From Neoceratodus forsteri (Eukaryota; Chordata; Ceratodontiformes; Ceratodontidae), in contig CM057456.1 in the NCBI GenBank assembly GCA_016271365.2, positions 1,400,487,001 through 1,400,551,000 of the forward strand: 64,000 nt of DNA. The letters are read 5' to 3'. The notes under the pieces were generated by a model. The model searched no databases. It was not told the DNA's origin and saw only the letters and a list, made by a program, of their open reading frames with translations. A program made the translations under genes and the position numbers. Positions 1-11,039 of this stretch are shown here, one piece after another (position 1 is the stretch's first letter; every line of letters begins with the position of its first letter).

Positions 1-38
1 AATGATACTCACAAACCAAGGTTTGATGCCAAATATGC

Positions 39-382
39 TAGGGTTACCACTTTTTAAGAAGCCCAAATTGGGACATTTCTTACTGAAACATTATTTTTCG
101 CAGGACAGTACCTAACCTCGACCAATGCAACAGACATGGTTTTCTCTATATAATCAGATTTAAGGCCAAGTATTGTAGTTTCTTAGTTGCTTCTATTGTT
201 TCTTATCATTTTAAGGTATTTTAGTTAAGCTATTGTAGTTTTCTAGAACATTTAGTGGAAAGTTAGAAAATATTTTTCCCCACTGTAAAATAAGGACATT
301 TAGTATTTCTCATGTTTTTTTGCAGGACACAGCTGCCCAAATCAGGACTGTCCTGCGAAAATCAGGACAGGTGGTAACCCTA
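39..382. mobile_element. Non-autonomous hAT-like MITE with 8-bp target duplication
   Basis: The element begins TAGGGTTACCAC and ends GTGGTAACCCTA, a 12-bp terminal inverted repeat. It is flanked on both sides by the identical octamer AAATATGC (31-38 and 383-390). An 8-bp duplication with TAGGG-type termini is the known signature of hAT transposons. At 344 bp it has no coding capacity, so it must have been moved by a transposase supplied elsewhere. Inner parts of the arms, including GGACA/TGTCC motifs, are also partly complementary. The perfect flanking octamers suggest a fairly recent insertion. The superfamily rests on target-duplication length and terminus only. Confidence 0.87.
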
Positions 383-390
383 AAATATGC

Positions 391-727
391 CCATCTGCAA
401 TTTTCTTCCAGGTGCTTATCATTAGGGCCTGAAAGCTTGCCGCAAGTTTTACAGGAATAACTGTATATGTTTAACCACAGAAAAGATGGCTGCACCTGGA
501 ACCGGAGAAGCCTCCCATTTTTTTCAAACAATACAGCAAGGGACAGATAGCGCTTTGGAAAACTGTTTTTTCCTGTCGATATTATCTCATTCATCTTAAC
601 CACATGTTCAGATTCAGGGAAGCACTTGAGAGCACTCCCTGAAGAGTACAAGATGGGGAACAATAATCAACACAGAAGTATAGAGAGTCTCTGTTAGCTA
701 CAGAGTCCTTGTCCCCATTGTTCTATT
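391..727. other. Unassigned spacer
   Basis: No recognisable gene, repeat terminus or structural motif was found here. A minus-strand open frame across 310-663 runs partly through the MITE and has no family resemblance, so it is not treated as a gene. Confidence 0.5.
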
Positions 728-730
728 TAT

Positions 731-1058
731 CTTTTTTTTTTCCATAAGTACTTTTATTGGCTTTTCTCCCACTCCTGCATATCCCGACATGATGCACGAG
801 TATGGATGCATGCATACGCATGCCTTACGGGACGCCCCACCCTACCAGTTGCCCGTTGCCACCTGCGCCTATCACCGACCTCCATCCGTGACGGCGGGAT
901 TCACAGGTGGGTGACCCCTCCCCATCCGGAGAGTAGAGCCACTGCTCAATCCTGTTCTCTCGTGCTGGCACCCCAGCGATCTGAGGTCGTTCCCGAACCC
1001 GGGTTGCCGGGATAGCGCAAGGTAAGGCATCCAGCACCTTAGCCCTCAGCGCCACTGG
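731..1058 (-). mobile_element. tRNA-derived SINE with poly-A tail
   Basis: Read on the minus strand, the right end carries a tRNA-like head: GTGGCGCTGAGGGCTAAGG near 1050-1030 resembles an A box, and GGGTTCGGGAAC near 1000-985 resembles a B box. A GC-rich body follows and the left end is a run of ten T on the plus strand (732-741), i.e. a poly-A tail, preceded in element sense by an AATAAAA-like stretch. This head-body-tail order is typical of RNA polymerase III SINEs. The SINE family was not identified and the exact 5' edge is uncertain. Confidence 0.6.
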
Positions 1059-1837
1059 GCTGGCTGTTCTAGTTATCTTTAACTACCTGCACACAATGTT
1101 CAATTTCAGGGAGCACATGGGAGTGCTTCCTGTAGAGGACAAGATGGGATTAACAGTTATTGTAGCAGCAGTCTTTGTCTCCAGTAGTTGCAGAGTCCTA
1201 CAGGTCTCCCTGACCATGAAGGAAATGTGTTTTGTATCAAGCAAAAATGGAATCGAAGAAGAATGAACCTCCCTTATCTATTCACCATTCTCTTCAGAAT
1301 ATTGAGGGTCTTTTGGATCCCTAGGGTCAGTAAGTTTTGTATTGCCTTAGGAGCCTTCCAGGCCATCTGACTGAGTGACAGTGCCTTAGCCAGACAGGGC
1401 TGGGAATACATTCAGCGGAAGAAAAACCTTTCCACCCAACTTCTGATATCCCGATACATCTGGACGTATATCCCCGAGTCTGCTGTAACTCAGGTGTATC
1501 AATGCTCTTACATGCCTCATCGCTTGATCTTCTTCATAAAAAAGCCCATTTAACTAAGTACAGTACAGACCTGTGTAACTCTCTGTTGCCACTGCCAAAC
1601 ATAGAATCAGATGCATCTTCACTAGGGCCACCAGCAGTTAGGTGACTGATGCTAAAATATTTGCACTGGTCCTGCTAGTAAAGAACTGATGGAACATCCC
1701 ATATGGAGACGGTCTTAAGATCTTATAATATGCCCTACATTTTATTTTTAACGGAAAGGGCCTGCGTGATGCCATGGTGCCTTCTAGAAGTGTTTTACCT
1801 TCAAAAGTAATCAGGAAGTTCTGCATCAGAGATTCTG
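1059..1837. other. Unassigned, AT-rich spacer
   Basis: No gene or repeat was recognised. Short open frames on both strands show no domain or splice context. Confidence 0.5.
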
Positions 1838-2065
1838 TCACTTGTGTCAAATTTCCTGAGTACTTGCATCAGAATTTATGCACCTGCATCCAGTTTTTCA
1901 TACACTTTAATCAATTGTATGCACTTGTGTCAACATTTGCTCACTTGTGTCAGTTTTTGCACGTGTGTTCATTTTCTTTCCCTGCACTTGCATCAATGCC
2001 TCCACAATTACATCACTTCCTTTGCACTTGCACCAAAAGATATGTGTCATTGCATCAGACCCTAT
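1838..2065 (+). repeat. Degenerate minisatellite, CACTTGCATCA-type units
   Basis: A loosely repeated unit of about 25-30 bp recurs about eight times, with the core CACTTGxxTCA followed by a T-rich spacer. Instances include ACTTGTGTCAAATTT, ACTTGCATCAGAATTT, CACTTGTGTCAACATTT and CACTTGCATCAATG. Overlapping open frames across it are by-products of the repetition. Confidence 0.6.
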
Positions 2066-2291
2066 CAAAATGATGCAAAATCTGTAAAATAAATAAACAA
2101 AAAAGGCTACAACTACATTACAAAGGCAGCGGCAATGATTAGGAAACAAAAAATAGTCATAAAATCAATTTAAACTTAAAAAACATTAAACACCCATAGG
2201 GTACCAAAAACTATCAGGAATGGGAAGGAAGAAAAAAACTACTCACCATAGTAATATTGTTTCTTTCAAAGGGATCCCTCACTGTGCTTAA

Positions 2292-2826
2292 AGGGACACT
2301 GTCAACCTGTTTTGCATTATATTACTTCTAGTTAAAAACCCACGTTTTAGTTTTGCTTACCTTCTCCAAAATTCATTACTGTTGCTGTTTGTTTTGTAAG
2401 TTTTCTTGTTTAGAAGAACTGAAATGCATGGTAATGTATACTTATAAACAACTTTGTTTTGTTTCATATCCTGAATCTATTCTTCTTGAATACTTCCTAA
2501 ACATTAGAAGCACTCCCAAACAGTGCAGTTACTCATGAGGCAGTAGCCACCTAAACTTCCACTCCGTCATGAGTGACTAGACTATGTTGGGGATGTTCCC
2601 ATGTCCAGGAAATATACAGTGGGAGTTGATCAAGGATTGTAAACAAACCTATTTTGGTGTGGTAACACCAGTATGGTGGGCAGTCTTTTTTCACTTTTTA
2701 TAAGAAGAAAAGAATCAGAATCAAACTACTAGTTACATCAGCAATCTTTAAAGAATGTTGGCAATCATAAAATGTGTTTTTTAAACAAGGGACTCTTTGA
2801 GGCCTAAGGGGGTTGACAGTGTCCCT
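2292..2826. mobile_element. TTAA-target MITE (Kolobok/piggyBac-type)
   Basis: The 535-bp element is flanked by TTAA on both sides (2288-2291 and 2827-2830). Its ends are perfect inverted repeats of at least 16 bp, starting AGGGACACTGTCAACC. TTAA duplication with AGGGACACT-like termini resembles the Kolobok/T2 MITEs known from frogs; piggyBac is the alternative. It has no coding capacity. It lies inside the terminal repeat of DIRS copy A and therefore inserted after it. Confidence 0.85.
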
Positions 2827-2989
2827 TTAATAACTGCAATAATTCATCTGGAATGAGCTGCCCCGGAGATTGGAATTTTATGCTAGACAATACAGACTGA
2901 AATTCAAAACTCTGCTGTGTGGTCATGCTGACCCCTGCATTCTAATGGCAGATCTATTTCTAAAGCAACGGTGAGCAGTAACCATTAAA

Positions 2990-3830
2990 CTAGCTAAATG
3001 GCAATCAAAACTTGTACAATTTTTTTTAGGTTTTCAACTGCAGACTCCATAGCAGTACCTTGGGAGGCTGGGTACAGAACCTCTATAGGGAAAAGGTTCT
3101 GCAAGACAGCAGTGCTAAAACTGGTATCTCTTCTGGACTGTATGTCCAGGCAGTGGTGCTTTGTGAAAATATGTACTGTTTTCCAGATAGCTGCTTTAAA
3201 AATTTCCTGCAGGGAAACACCTGTTGATGCTACCTTCAGGTGGCAGTTTGCCAACTTTACCACAACACAGCTGTATGCAGTAAACTATCCAATGAGAAAT
3301 TATTCTCTTGGATGCTGCTTTTCCCTTCCCCACTTCATTCTAGGTGACTAACAGCTGAATGCTAGTAGACCTTACATTCTTTGTGTGGTCCAAATAGCAG
3401 CTCCACGCTTTCTTGATATCCAGATCATGGAGTTTCTGTTTTCTTAAGATGGATTTCACTATAAAGAATACTGGAAGCGTAAACTGACTGATTCAGATGA
3501 AATTCAGACACCACTTTGGGGAGGAATTTTCTGTTAGTTCTCAAGACTACATTGTCCTTGTGGAATATGACAAACTGGGATCTGTGAAGAGGGCTCACGC
3601 TCCTGACAGATGTCAGTGCCACCAGAAAAATTGCTTTCTAGGTGACATACTTCAGAGCAACAGCTGCCAGAGGCTTGAAAGGAGCCATCAGATGGGCAAT
3701 GCACAGATTCAGGTCCCATGGAGGGACAGGATCCCTTACTGGAGGGTACAGGTCAACAAAGCCTTTAAAGAGGGATTCCAGTCAAAATTTCTGGCATCAA
3801 TAAAGTAAGAATTTGGATCAGCATATCCCC
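2990..3830 (-). pseudogene. DIRS A tyrosine recombinase, decayed C-terminal part
   Basis: Minus-strand frames contain the recombinase block DKVVLRTNRKFLPKVVSEF in the form HKDNVVLRTNRKFLPKVVSEFH (3425-3622) and the C-terminal block WKTVHIFTKHHCLDIQ (2994-3263). The fragment reaches upstream through a ...WDLNLCIAHLM... region near 3720. The catalytic tyrosine normally found in HYCLD is His here (KHHCLD). The pieces lie in three different frames, so this copy is dead. The recombinase would normally integrate a DIRS circle. Confidence 0.8.
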
Positions 3831-4037
3831 AATCAGCCTCATGGCAAAAATGAGATCTCTAAGTTACTTTGTTTAAAAGTTACAAGTCATTTTATAACCC
3901 TAAATTCACTGCCTGTGTACAATCAAGCTAGTTACAACTGGCCCAGACGTATGAGACATAATTTGCAGTGGGCAAGAGCAAATTATCCCCAATCATGGCA
4001 GTGCACAAAATAAACATCTTTCTTGATTGGCCCTATG

Positions 4038-4503
4038 GGTGTCAGCGTGGCTCAGCTGGTAGCACATCCGCCTCTGGACCAGAAGGTCGTGGGTTCTTGT
4101 CCCACACCGGGATTGGACTTGCACCTAAAAATCACAGGCATCCGAGTGCAGTATTGGTGGGTACTGTACTGCTGGGGTGTGCCGTCCTTCGGATGAGACG
4201 TTAAACCGAGGTCCCTTCTGCCCATCCTGGTGTTGTCCTGGTGGGTGTCCAGGTGGAAGTAAAAGAACCCAGGGCACTCTTCGCAAAGAGTAGGGAACAT
4301 TCCCGGTGTCCTGGCCAACATTCCCCTTCCCATAAACCGTTCATGCAATTATCCAGGCTGTGTGTGGGTGATGATGTGCGATATGGCCGCCACCACACAT
4401 TCAGTCACTTCACTACCAGTCTAGCATTGCTTGTAAAGCGCTTTGGATGTATGAAAAGCACTATATAAATGCTGATTCTTCTTCTTCTTCTTCAATGCGA
4501 CCT
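4038..4503 (+). mobile_element. tRNA-derived SINE with LINE-like 3' tail
   Basis: The head has a tRNA-like A box (GTGGCTCAGCTGGTAG, about 4048-4063) and B box (GTGGGTTCTTGTCCC, about 4090-4104). The body includes CGGATGAGACGTTAAACCGA (about 4192-4211) and a 3' segment with AAAGCGCTTTGGATG and AAAGCACTATATAAATG. It ends in a (TTC)n tail at about 4484-4503. Head, body and tail are the standard parts of a SINE mobilised by a partner LINE; the GCGCTATATAAATG-like end is widespread among vertebrate SINEs. Confidence 0.87.
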
Positions 4504-4791
4504 GTAATCATCACAAGTTGCCTGATGCCCTGAGAAGGCAATTATGGGGATTGGGGTGGCCCATTACTTGTTTATTTATTTATCATATGTTGATGACCGG
4601 TTAGGCTCACTGAGCCCCAGAGGTCCCTTTTTTAGGGGCGACCCGGGAATTACAAGGAGAATAGGATATACAGCGGGAGTACACTAAATAGGTCATAGCA
4701 GGTTGATACACCTCGTAGCAATAACATATTATGTAACAGGTTACAGATTTAACAACATTTTGATCACTGAAAGGAAAAACGAGCCAGAGCA

Positions 4792-6309
4792 TCACACATA
4801 GGTTAAGTTTAACAACATCAAGCATTTGTTAAATAGACAGCCCAGGTAAGGAAAAGGTGCTTTAAAAATGGAATGCCCATCTTTTGGTAGGGCGAGGCAT
4901 GTATTTGGATGGGCGGAATGGGCGAGAAGGGGAGGTGTCCGGTACCATGGCATTGGCTCATAGCGAGCATGTGTCCCTTGAGCCTTGTGCGGAAGATCTT
5001 GATTGATGGTGCTTCCTGCATCACAGGTGGAAGTTTGTTCCACAGGGAAGTTGGCAGTGTAGGAAAATGACTTTCCCCCTACCTTGGTCCTTACCCTAGG
5101 AACCTCTAGAAGAGTTTGGCCTGAGGTCTGAAGGTTGCGAGAGTTTCGCTTGGCAGCAATGAGTCCAGAGAGACTAGGAGGAGGGGTTGAGCTAATTAGC
5201 TTGTATGCTAGGCAGAGCAGAGGGTACTGGAGGTGAGCTTCAAATGAAGGCCAACTGATTAGTGCTAGGGTGTCACAGTGGTGGCTCCTAGAGTGTGACC
5301 GAGTAGCAAAGTGGACCGCCTTGTTGTACAAGACCTGTAGCTTATTGATTTCAAGCTTTGCCATACCTTGAACTACCGGGACGGCATAGGTCAGTGTTGG
5401 CAGGAGGACACTAGAGGCAATTGCAATCCTAGTTTCAGGGATCAACTGATCCTTGAGGCAGTAGAGGGTATCAAGTTTCCCATGTATGATTTTGGTAACT
5501 TGGTGAAAATGGTTCTTTAATGTGAATCCTTGGTCCAGAGTGAGGCCTCAGTATTTTAGGGAGGCCACCACTTCTATGCGGTTCCCAGATCTGGAGGTAA
5601 GTTGTAGGTGTTGTGTTCTGTCTTGGCTGAGGGATCTTGGTCCAAACAGCATGGCCTTGGTTTTGGTGGTATTAAGAACCATTTTGTTCTCAATTAACCA
5701 GTTCTCCATTGACAGCAGAGCTTCTTGGAGGAGTGGGCTAAGGCCCCCCAGGTTGTCAGAGGATCGGTAGATGATGGCGTCATCAGCGTACTGAACAACA
5801 GCACTGCCCCCACAATGGCCGTTCAAGTCACTTGTAAACAGGGAGAAGAGGAGGGGACCAAGGATGGACCCTTGCGGAACCCCCTCTCTTAGGGGAAATG
5901 GATCCAATATCTCATCCTTCCACTTAACCCTCTGAGTACGACCAGTTAGGTAGTTTTCAAACCACTTGAGTGCATGGGGGTCGAGGCCTATGTTACACAG
6001 CTTATGTAGTAGTAGTTTGTGGTCGACCAGGTTGAAAGCGTTGGAAAGATCGATGAAAATCGCTCCTGTGTGGGTCCCTTTGTCAAGTTCCCTGAGTACA
6101 TCCACTGAGAACTTCGTTAGGGCAGTGTCAGTCCCATGATTGGCTCTGAAGCCAAGCTGGGACGGGGCAATAAGCCGGTGAGCCTCTAAGTAGTCACGGA
6201 GTTGTCCGTACACCAGCCTTTCCTGGATTTTTGCCAGGATACAAAACAGGGAAATTGGCCTGTAATTGCCAATGGGTTCCCGATGTCCGCCCTTACGGAT
6301 AGGCACCAC
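4792..6309 (-). pseudogene. L2 LINE ORF2, reverse transcriptase and C-terminal domain, broken
   Basis: From 6309 the frame holds IGNYRPISLF, FIDLSNAFNLVDHK, REGVPQGSILGPLLFSLFTS and the catalytic YADD in VVQYADDAIIY. A TGA stop at about 5548 replaces the leucine of the usual LKYLG block. Reading continues in frame through LPTLTYAVPVVQ. A further frameshift near 5040 moves the C-terminus (EAPSIKIFRTRLKGHM) into another frame. Two shifts and one stop make the element inactive, but all catalytic motifs survive, so the copy is not very old. Confidence 0.9.
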
Positions 6310-7783
6310 ATGAGCCTGTTTCCACTGGTCTGGGAACGGTACCTGCCAGAAAGGACCAGTTTGTGAGCCAGGTCAGAGGTCTTGAGAGGGCTGAGGCACC
6401 ATCCTTCAGCAGTCTGGGTTGGATACCATCAGGTCCTCCTGATCCCCTGGTTTTCAGGGACTTTAGGGGGGCGAGGACCTCCTTTACCTTGACCAGCCTC
6501 AGATGAAAAGTTGGACGGTCAAGGTTGGGAGGCTCCTGTTTGCTGGGCTCCCTGTTAGGCGCAAAGAGTCCAACCTTGTACGAATCTAGATTTGTGAAGT
6601 GATGGTTGAGGGCTGAAGCAATAAGGGGCCCATCATTCAGTATCAGTCCATTGGCCTCAATGGGGCCTGGTGCGGTCTTGCTTTTTCCCTTTAACAGCTC
6701 ATTGATATGAGACCAGAATAACCTCGGGTTGCCAAGGTTAGTTTTCTGGAGGTGAGTGATGTATGCCCTTTTTGCATGTTTGTTAGCATGCTTGCATTGG
6801 TTTCTAAGACCTTTATACATCTCTAGGTCAGCAGGGAGTGAGGAGCACTTGAACTTTTTCCAAGCTTTGTCACGGCTGATCATCAGGGCCTTTTGTGGAG
6901 GAGTGATCCACTTATAACATCTGCCTTTAGCTCGAAAGGTCTTCATTGGAGCAAGAAGGTCAGCTGCCCTCATAAGAGATTTCTGGAAGAAGGCGACAGC
7001 GTCATCCAGAGTTGGGAAGTGTCTTAGTGGGCTCCAGTCGATGTTACTGAGGAAGGTATTGCATTGCTCGGCTGAGAATTTAGAGTAGTCACGCATTGTG
7101 AGGATTCTAGGTTGGATCCTAATCACCCTGTTCTTCCAGACACAGAAGATTGGTGAGTGGTCGCTCAGGGCATCTGCCATAGTGCCTGCTGACTGAATAT
7201 TAGAGGGGTTTGACACCACAGCCCAGTCTAGAATGTTGTGATTACCAGTTTTGTGGTTCATTCTGGTGGGTTCAGTGATAACCTGAACAAGATTAGCTTC
7301 TTGTATCAGGCCACTGACAGCCATCTTTGTTTCCTGGGCCCAGTTTAGGTTGAAGTCCCCCAGGATGAGGAGTTCAGTCGAGACCTCTTTAGCTAGGGCT
7401 TTAGTGAGTTTCTCCAGGGATTGGAGTGTATTCTTAGGGGGGCTGTTTACGCACCCAATGGTGAGGTGCTTAGCACGGCCAAAGGTGATGCATATAAAGA
7501 TAGATTCATTCTCAGAGCAGGTGTTATACTGCGTGCAGATCTGTGAGGAGCTTAGTGTGTCCTTCACATAGATGAGCACCCCACCCCTTCTTCTGGTTGC
7601 CCTGTCATTTCTATAGTGGTCGTACCCTACGGCAGCTACATTTTGTCCGAAAACGTGGGGTTTCGGCCAGGTCTCTGAGACAGCAAGGACATCCGGTTTG
7701 TAGAGGGCTAGCCATGCTTGTACTTCTTGCATCTTCGGTCGAAGGCTGCAAATATTCATATGAGTGATCCGCAGCCCCTTCAA
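6293..7783 (-). pseudogene. L2 LINE ORF2, endonuclease domain and start of reverse transcriptase
   Basis: A frame of about 496 residues encodes an apurinic-type endonuclease: HMNICSLRPKM near the start, DVLAVSETW (the catalytic Glu region), RRRGGVLIYVKD, LLILGDFNLNW and LSDHSPIFCV (the SDH motif). A connecting region leads to SGGPDGIQPRLLKDG, which starts the reverse transcriptase. The nominal start codon is not ATG, so the true start lies elsewhere. A one-base insertion in a C run near 6332-6336 shifts the frame shortly before the next reverse transcriptase block. The product would nick DNA for target-primed reverse transcription. Confidence 0.9.
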
Positions 7784-7990
7784 GACAGCCAGGACTGGTC
7801 CTGAGGAGAGGATTTAGAGAGATTTGAAGTTAGGGGGCCCGGGTTTGGTTGAATATCACCTGCTAGGAGAAATAATGCAGTCAACTGGAAACGTACGTTA
7901 GGTTGAGCGAGGGGAGCAGATCTTTTCTGAATATTCTCCTGGACTGGAGAAGTGTACTGTAACAGATACCTTTTTTACTGAATTCATAGG

Positions 7991-9215
7991 CAATTTGGAG
8001 GGAGTTTGTGCTGAAGGAGGTGGCACAGTAGTAGTGACTGGTGGTATGGGTGGCAGGTCCCTGTGGACCATAAGTGACTGAGTCTCACAGACAAGAGAGC
8101 CAGTCCACCCAGAGAATGACCAATATATATATGGTGGCAAGAAGTATACCTCTATTAGGATCGTAGGGGTACGGCTTACCTGGCTTGTTGGCTCTGGATT
8201 ACCCCCATATCACATGTGGTGGCAGAATCTATCAATTTAATGATCCAGAGGAAGCACAAAATAAGAGTGGACCTTATCGTGAATGAATTTCAGAACAGAC
8301 CACCTCAGGAACAATCCCTACCACCATACTCAAAAGAGGAGGCCCGAGATCTGTTGGGTATGATTTCCAATATACTGGTAACTGAGTTGGGGATCAACAA
8401 GCATTGAAGATGGGAAGATCTGCATGTAACTTTCTCTTAACATTTTCTGTATAATCCTCCTCCCACGAGTAAGGTAAGGATTGTTTTTGCTTTTGAGCAG
8501 CTTTCTAGACCAACTGTGTTGCTTCTCCAACAATGGCAACAGAAAATACAGATGATGCCTAACCATACTTATGACGCTGATCACAAGGACCATGCCATTC
8601 GTGGCGCAGTTCGTTATAACACTTTCTAAAACTCACCTGTTAAGACTCTAGCTGTTGCGGAAGGTTATGTTTAAACAGATTTCAGAGTCTAAATAAGTAA
8701 TTTTTATTAGCCTGATGCACCTCTGTATTTCAAGTTTAGGTTATTAGTCTCTTGGTTCCGTTTAATTCCTGTCAGTGTTTTACTGCTGGTTTTACAAAAC
8801 TAATCTACTTATTGGCAGGGCTTAAGTGCAGTTACAAGGAAATGTAATTTACCTAAACCCTTGATGTTGACTAAATGGGAACAGTGGGCTTATAGGTCAT
8901 ATATGTCATCCCTTATTCTTCTACCTAATTTCATCTTCATCCCACAGGTTTTAACGTGGCTAGCTATCTGAACAATCCTGCCTCGACGTACTGACTTTTT
9001 GCAGCATGTTCGTAAGTTTTCTCCTAGAATTGAACCCCATATGTTGTATCATAATTTGATGGACGTATTATCCTGGAGCTAACATATTTGTATTGCCGTT
9101 TATATGTGAGCTATTTATAATCTTGCTCCATTGAGTGTAGTGCTATGGCATGTTCATTTTCAAAGTGAATAAAAATAATGTTAAAAAAATACAAAAGCCA
9201 GTTTCAGTGAAGAGA
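7991..9215. other. Unassigned region, possible LINE 3' end
   Basis: No domain is recognised. A 63-codon plus-strand frame at 8216-8407 is the only coherent open stretch and has no family match I can name. The right part is AT-rich and ends AAAGTGAATAAAAATAATG then TTAAAAAAAT (about 9160-9190). That is the appearance of a polyadenylated LINE 3' untranslated end on the plus strand. Confidence 0.35.
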
Positions 9216-9449
9216 CACTGATGATGTCATAACCTGAACTCACTGCAAGTTACCTTGTATGACTTATTTCTCCCATTTTGCATAAAACTGCAGTTGTTGT
9301 AAACATATGAAAAAAAACTGACACTGGGCGGGTCAGCACATGCATTTCCATAATGTGGAGATGCAAGGTACAATACTTTAGAATGTGACAAGGGTTGGAA
9401 TGCAGAGGCAAACATGGCTTTAGAATAAAAAGTTGTGTGCAATTTTTAG

Positions 9450-10605
9450 AATATTGCAGATATGGGATTTCAAAATGTCACCAGGCTGCAACTGTAGAAT
9501 GCAGCAATGAAACAACCTCAGAAAGCAGCGGAACTCATCATTTTGGAATGTGGCAGGGATGCTAAAATTCATAATGTAGTGGTGTCATATAGTTTTAGAA
9601 TGTGGCAGAGATACACAATTTTGAAATGCGGGGCACACAGTTGCGGAAGACAGCAGGGATATAAAATTTCATAATGTGTCGCGGATGCATAAATTTGGCA
9701 TGTGGTGGTGACACAGTTTCAAAATGTGGTTGGGATGTTTGATCTCAGATTGTGGTAGCAACATGCAATTTCACAATGTGGCTTTGACACGGAATCTCAA
9801 AATGTGGCGGTGACGCAATTTCAGAATGTGGCAGTCACATGTATATTCTCCATCCTGTGTGATTGTTAATTTCAGAATGAGGCAGGGATGCGCAATTTTA
9901 GAATGTGATTTAGGTACGCAACATCAGAATGCGGCAGTGACACTGATTTTCAGAATGTGGTGGGACATACAATTTTGGAATATGGTGGGGATGCACATTT
10001 GACAGTGACAGGCAATTCTGGAATGTGGACGTTTACACAAAATTTTGGAACGTGACAGAAAAGTACAATTCTAGAATGCAGTGGTGATGCACACAATTTC
10101 GGAATGTGGCACTGACGCACGATTTTGGAATGTGATGGTGATGCACAATTTTGGAATGTGGCGGTGATGCACAATTTTGGAATGTGGCCGTGATGCACAG
10201 TTTTGAAACGTGGCAGTGACGCACAGTTTCGGAATGTGGCAGTGATGCACAATTTTGGAATCTGGTGGTGACACACAATTTTGGAATGTGGGAGTGACGC
10301 AGTTTCAGAATGTGGTGGTGACGTACAATTTTGGAATGTGGCGGCGATCACAATTTGGGAATGCTGCAGTGACAATTTGGGAATGTGGCACTGAAACACA
10401 ACTTCAGAATGTGGAGGGGATGTGCAATCCTGGAATTTGGCGGGGATGCGTAATTTCTGACTAGGGCAGGGATGTGCAATTTTGGAATGTGGCAGGGATG
10501 GGTAATTTTAGAATGTGGCTGGGACACACAATGTTGGAATGTGATGCATAATTTTGAAATGTGGTAGGTGCGTACAATTCTGGAATGTGGCAGAACAAAC
10601 ATTTT
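9450..10605 (+). repeat. Minisatellite array, ~26-bp unit
   Basis: Over forty diverged copies of a unit close to GGTGATGCACAATTTTGGAATGTGGC are present, most regular between 10080 and 10350. Divergence between units is about 15-25 percent by eye. Because 26 is not a multiple of three, all three minus-strand frames are open and give repetitive His/Pro/Cys-rich peptides; these are not proteins. Confidence 0.9.
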
Positions 10606-10609
10606 CAGT

Positions 10610-10860
10610 GTGCAACCCACCACATTTCAAAACTGCCAGTCCCTGCCAAACTCCTCAATGTGTGTTACTGTTGCATTCTGAGATTGAGTGTCCCACCACA
10701 TTTTGAGATAGTACATCCCTGCCACGTTCTAAGACTACATGCACCCCCCCCCCCAAAAAAAACATTTTAAAATTGTGCACCACTTTGACATTCTACACCT
10801 TGGTTCAGCACTGCATTCCAAAACCACCTCCTGATGCATTCTAAAGTACAGTACCATGCA
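10610..10860 (-). repeat. Same minisatellite in inverted orientation
   Basis: From about 10610 the units appear as their reverse complement, for example CCACCACATTTCAAAACTG, CCACCACATTTTGAGATAG, CTGCCACGTTCTAAGACTAC and ATTTTAAAATTGTGCACCAC. They form the right arm of the foldback element. A C8-A8 run at about 10745-10762 lies within it. Confidence 0.8.
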
Positions 10861-11039
10861 TCTGAGCATTCTGGAAATGCAAGCACTGCAGCCAACCCTA
10901 TGTCAATTTTTTTACATGATTACTACAGCCACAGTTTCTTAAACATCAGAGAAACAGGTCCTATAAGGTTGCTAACAGGGAGGACTAGACTGAGTTCACG
11001 TTATGATGATATCAGTGGCTGGTCATTCTCAATGCCCTA

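Larger units (their letters stand above)
2229..3830 (-). mobile_element. DIRS copy A, 3' remnant (left terminal repeat and recombinase)
   Basis: The left edge has the motif AAAAACTACTCACCATAGTAA shared with the outer ends of the DIRS copies farther right. It is followed by a decayed terminal repeat and then recombinase sequence running right to left. The terminal repeat is interrupted by a TTAA MITE at 2292-2826. No clear internal complementary region survives. Gag, reverse transcriptase and RNase H are absent, so only the 3' third of the element (in its own sense) remains. Confidence 0.75.
4565..7990 (-). mobile_element. L2-clade LINE, near full-length ORF2, minus strand
   Basis: The minus strand encodes an endonuclease-reverse transcriptase polyprotein. 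It ends in a 3' region with a GGGGCTCAGTGAGCC stem and an (AAATA)n tail (TTTATTTATTTA near 4569-4582 on plus). The proteins resemble the L2/CR1 group, with a preference for L2 based on the motif set and the 3' hairpin with a short-repeat tail. The 5' edge is uncertain: sequence at 7800-8140 may be its 5' region. Confidence 0.85.
9216..11017. mobile_element. Foldback element with minisatellite arms
   Basis: The left end (CACTGATGATGTCATAACCTGAACTCA from 9216) and the reverse complement of the right end (CACTGATATCATCATAACGTGAACTCA, read from 11017) match. The similarity continues for about 230 bp, through TTGACA, GCATTTCCA, AATG and ACTTTAGAATG. Inside, the left arm is an array of ~26-bp units and the right arm a shorter array of the same unit in inverse orientation. 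The architecture resembles foldback (FB) transposons, whose inverted repeats are themselves tandem repeats. No transposase and no clear target duplication were seen. Confidence 0.72.

Noticed and set aside
4038..4110. Functional tRNA gene
   Set aside because: Only the A and B box region is tRNA-like; the cloverleaf is not maintained and the sequence continues into a SINE body.
9950..10623. Long minus-strand open frames (up to 149 codons) of His/Pro/Cys-rich repeated peptide
   Set aside because: They are the three frames of the 26-bp minisatellite; open in all frames, no start or splice context.
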